The notes under the pieces were generated by a model, which searched no databases, was not told the DNA's origin, and worked only from the letters and a program-made list of their open reading frames with translations. Shown here piece by piece: positions 51,401-54,768 of a DNA stretch of 64,000 nucleotides; the first letter of the stretch is position 1; each line of letters starts with the position of its first letter. The DNA lies in assembly GCA_963921795.1 (NCBI GenBank), contig OY997653.1:6182104-6246103 (forward strand), given 5' to 3'. A program made the position numbers and the translations under genes. Source of the DNA: Nannobrachium achirus. Taxonomy: Eukaryota; Chordata; Actinopteri; Myctophiformes; Myctophidae.

Positions 51401-54400
51401 GAGTTCTTAAGTTTTTCAGTAGGTTTTCATTAGTTCTAGTTATTCATAGACCCCTATGTATTATGTTTCACTTCTATTAACTGTTCTAGTTTGTTATTAC
51501 CACTTTGTAAATAAACCGCACTTTATGTTGCATTTATAACCCGTTGTTGGTGTGGCTACTTGGGAGCTGGGGAAGACAAGGGTTAATTTCATGTTGTGTC
51601 TCAGGACCCCTAGACTGGGGCATAACACGTACAGTGACGTGCTTTCCAGGAGTTGCGTAGTCGAAATGAGCATATTGAACTGAGCTGTCTGCGACTCTGC
51701 GTCACAGTATTTACGACACTGTGGTCTTTCGGGGGGCGTGTTCTCTCCTCCACATCATCAGCGCCCACACCCTAGGTGGGGTTGGCAAAATAGTAATGTG
51801 TAGGTCTAACGTTGCGCTATACTTTCTGTAATATAATAATGTGTAGGCCTAATGTGATGCTATAATGGCCGCGTTTCCCAAAGCGATTTTGAGTGCTCGT
51901 AAGCTCAGGCATGGTCGTAGAGACCAAAAAAAACGTTTCAAGAACGCCTTCGTAGCCTGCGCAATCAAGAGCAATGAGGGCTTTCAGGAAACCGGTCGAG
52001 AGTGTACAATGGAACCAAATGGCTGTGATGACGGTTGAATGCACACCTTACGAATGGCCATCGTAAGGAGGATTTTAGAAGCAAACACCTTTCCCGCAAG
52101 ATTCCCACGGGTGCTGCAGACCTGTCTTACAATGGCTATTTTAATGGTGCGCCTGGGGCGCCCGTAAGCACCCTTCTAGAAAACTGAGCACATATATAAC
52201 TAAGTATAACTATGAAAGTATAATTAAAAAAAAACTATCTAAGTAACTGTGGATGGTAGAGTAGGCTATTCTACACACCTGCTATACAAAATAAACAAGT
52301 GAACTATATTTTCATATTTATATAATAAATAAATAAAAATACAAAGGTGAACTATATGCTTTATGTAATGCGTGTCGCTTGCTTTGATATATACCGGTAG
52401 GCTACTGAGAAATAGCGCACCACAACATACACACTTACATAAAAAAGAACAAGCTTATAGGCTGCCTCAAGTGGGTCCGTGGACCAGTGGGGTTCCCCTG
52501 TCCCCAGCTAAAAGGCATGCAGTGATGCGTGGAAGCGGTGATAGAACTTGGATCATCCAGTCGCTAGTCCAACACACAACCCCTCACGCCAACACGACTC
52601 AGCGAGAACCAGTGGTTCCTAACTTGCAAACTTCCAAACTAAAATATAACAGCCCTGCGCCTCTTTAGCCCCTCGTGCCAACACGACTCAGCGAGAACCA
52701 GTCCGCTCAGACAGTGGGCTGGAGCCAGGCACTCATCATCCTACACTCTGAGTTAGCCTACATTTTGGAACCATTAGTTCCTAACTTGCAAACTTCCAAA
52801 ATATAACAGCCCTGCGCCTCTTTAGCCCCTCGTGCCAACACAACACTGAGCTAAAGAGGCAGGACGGTTATATTTTAGTTTGGACGTTTGGAAGTTAGGA
52901 ACCAAATGGTTCCAAAATGCAACTCACATTTTGAGAGTGTAGGATGATGATCGCCTGGATCCAGCCCACTCACTGAGCGGACTGGTTCTCCAGCGCTGAG
53001 TCTGAAATCAGGCTAGGATGATGAGGGTCCATTGGTTCATATAACTAATTATAGTCCTATAATTATTACAGCCAAGACGGGGCGGACAACAGCCTTAGTA
53101 GCTGAACACAGCTTATTAGCATGACGAGTTGTGAATTGGACTAAGCACTGAGAGCCTTGGGTTCGACTCCCGCTTCAGCAGATTGATATAAACGATACAG
53201 AGAGTCCCCGAGTCTCCTTTTGAGAACCAATACTCTAGTCTACAATACTGTCATAGTAGGCCTAGCCTATAAAATACAAAAATAAATATTTAAGACGGGC
53301 AGTTAAAGGTATATTCAGTGATTGTATTTCATTCAAATAAAAATATAATTGGTACATTTTCCATTCATTCTCCTCACTAGAATGTGTGGTGACCATATAA
53401 GGACTGCCACCATGGCCCGTGTTACGAGCATAGCTAGATTCCGTTTTCAGAGGTTGCCAGCCAGTCCTCGACCAATCAGGGTAGAGTATGGCCGTAGTTA
53501 TGTTATGATGTTTAGTTATGATGGTCAAAATAAATGTTTTGAGAACCACAGTCGCTCTAAATTAAGAACGTCTGCTAAATGTCTAGATTGTAAACTACTG
53601 AATTCATAAAATGTCACAGTCTAGTAGTAAATCAGTATCATACATATCCTGAAGCTGGAGACGTAGGCCTACCGATATTCAGTGATTGGGTCTAATGATC
53701 AAAACGAGAACATTATAATGGTGTAGACAATCTATACAAAAATAAACATTTCCATGCTGTAAGGCCATGTGACCCCCGGCCACTTTCATTGTATGAAAGT
53801 GTATTTTCACTGAATACACCTTTAAGTCACTTTGTGCAGTCAGTTATAGGCCTACCAACAGGCAACAGCGATTAAAGCTTTGCATGTAGTTTCAAATTAA
53901 AACAAGGGGTTTGTACAGTCAGTTTAGCTGCTAAAAGTTTGTTAATTTTCAGCGTTGTATGTTTTATTGATGGGCCGAGTACAATCACACAAACCAACAG
54001 CTGAAATTCATTTGGGAGCGCAGCTGCTGACGTCCTATCAATCGAAGCCCAGAGCCATTCAAGGAGAGTTTCAGGGAGAGTTGCATCATATCCGTTCACA
54101 TGGGGCCAGAGTTTGCAGAACTCTCTAGTACAAGGCTCTGGCCAGCCCAAGGACATGCGTAGGCTGTTTTGAGAGGGGGGGGGCGTTTGAGAAACGCCGT
54201 CACCGTAAGGACCGCAGCCTTACGAAGGGCTTTGTACGACCTGTGCTTTGGGAAATGCAGCCAATGTCTGTTATATAATAATTTGTAGGTCTAATGTGAT
54301 GCTACAGTATAATGACTAATATAATAATGTGAAACCTAATATAATGCTATAATGTCTGTAATATAATAATGTGTAGCCTAGATGCACGAAGACATCCTGA

Positions 54401-54675
54401 CGTTATGGTACATACAGTATGTTTGTGATATAATGTTTAGTAAGATGCAAAAGTCATGATGCCATTTTTGAATGTTTCCTTAAATTACTTTGTAAAAGCA
54501 GTCTGCTCACGCATGCAGCGCAAACATGTCAAGTCCTTCTTCCTTCTTCATTTTATTTGCAGATGAAGTAAAGGTGTACCTTGACATACCTTAGATGTTG
54601 AGTCCTGCTCTGTTTGATGTTCCTGAGCTGACTGACCACTGGAACCCTGAGATATCTGCTGCTGGTCACTGTGGA

Positions 54676-54768
<93 letters not shown>

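Larger units (their letters stand above)
47293..51632 (+). mobile_element. Gmr1-like Ty3/gypsy retrotransposon, complete ends, internal deletions
   Basis: The 788-bp LTRs at both ends appear identical, with TG...CA termini and a perfect 5-bp duplication CGTAC at 47293-47297 and 51628-51632. The order of domains is gag, protease, integrase zinc-binding, then reverse transcriptase start and RNase H end. That places integrase before reverse transcriptase, the arrangement known for the Gmr1 group first described in Atlantic cod. The integrase core and nearly all of the reverse transcriptase are deleted. It must have been copied in trans, recently. Confidence 0.9.
51633..54589 (-). other. Intron 2, distal part, no gene seen
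   Basis: 52600-53000 is a foldback with direct and inverted copies of CTTCCAAACTAAAATATAAC (listed separately). 53545-53600 matches the GAACGTCTGCTAAATGTCTA repeat tail. The rest shows no ORF, exon or named repeat. Confidence 0.4.

Noticed and set aside
53090-53190. tRNA-like B box GGTTCGACTCCC
   Set aside because: No matching A box, acceptor stem or cloverleaf on reading; probably a chance match or an old SINE fragment.
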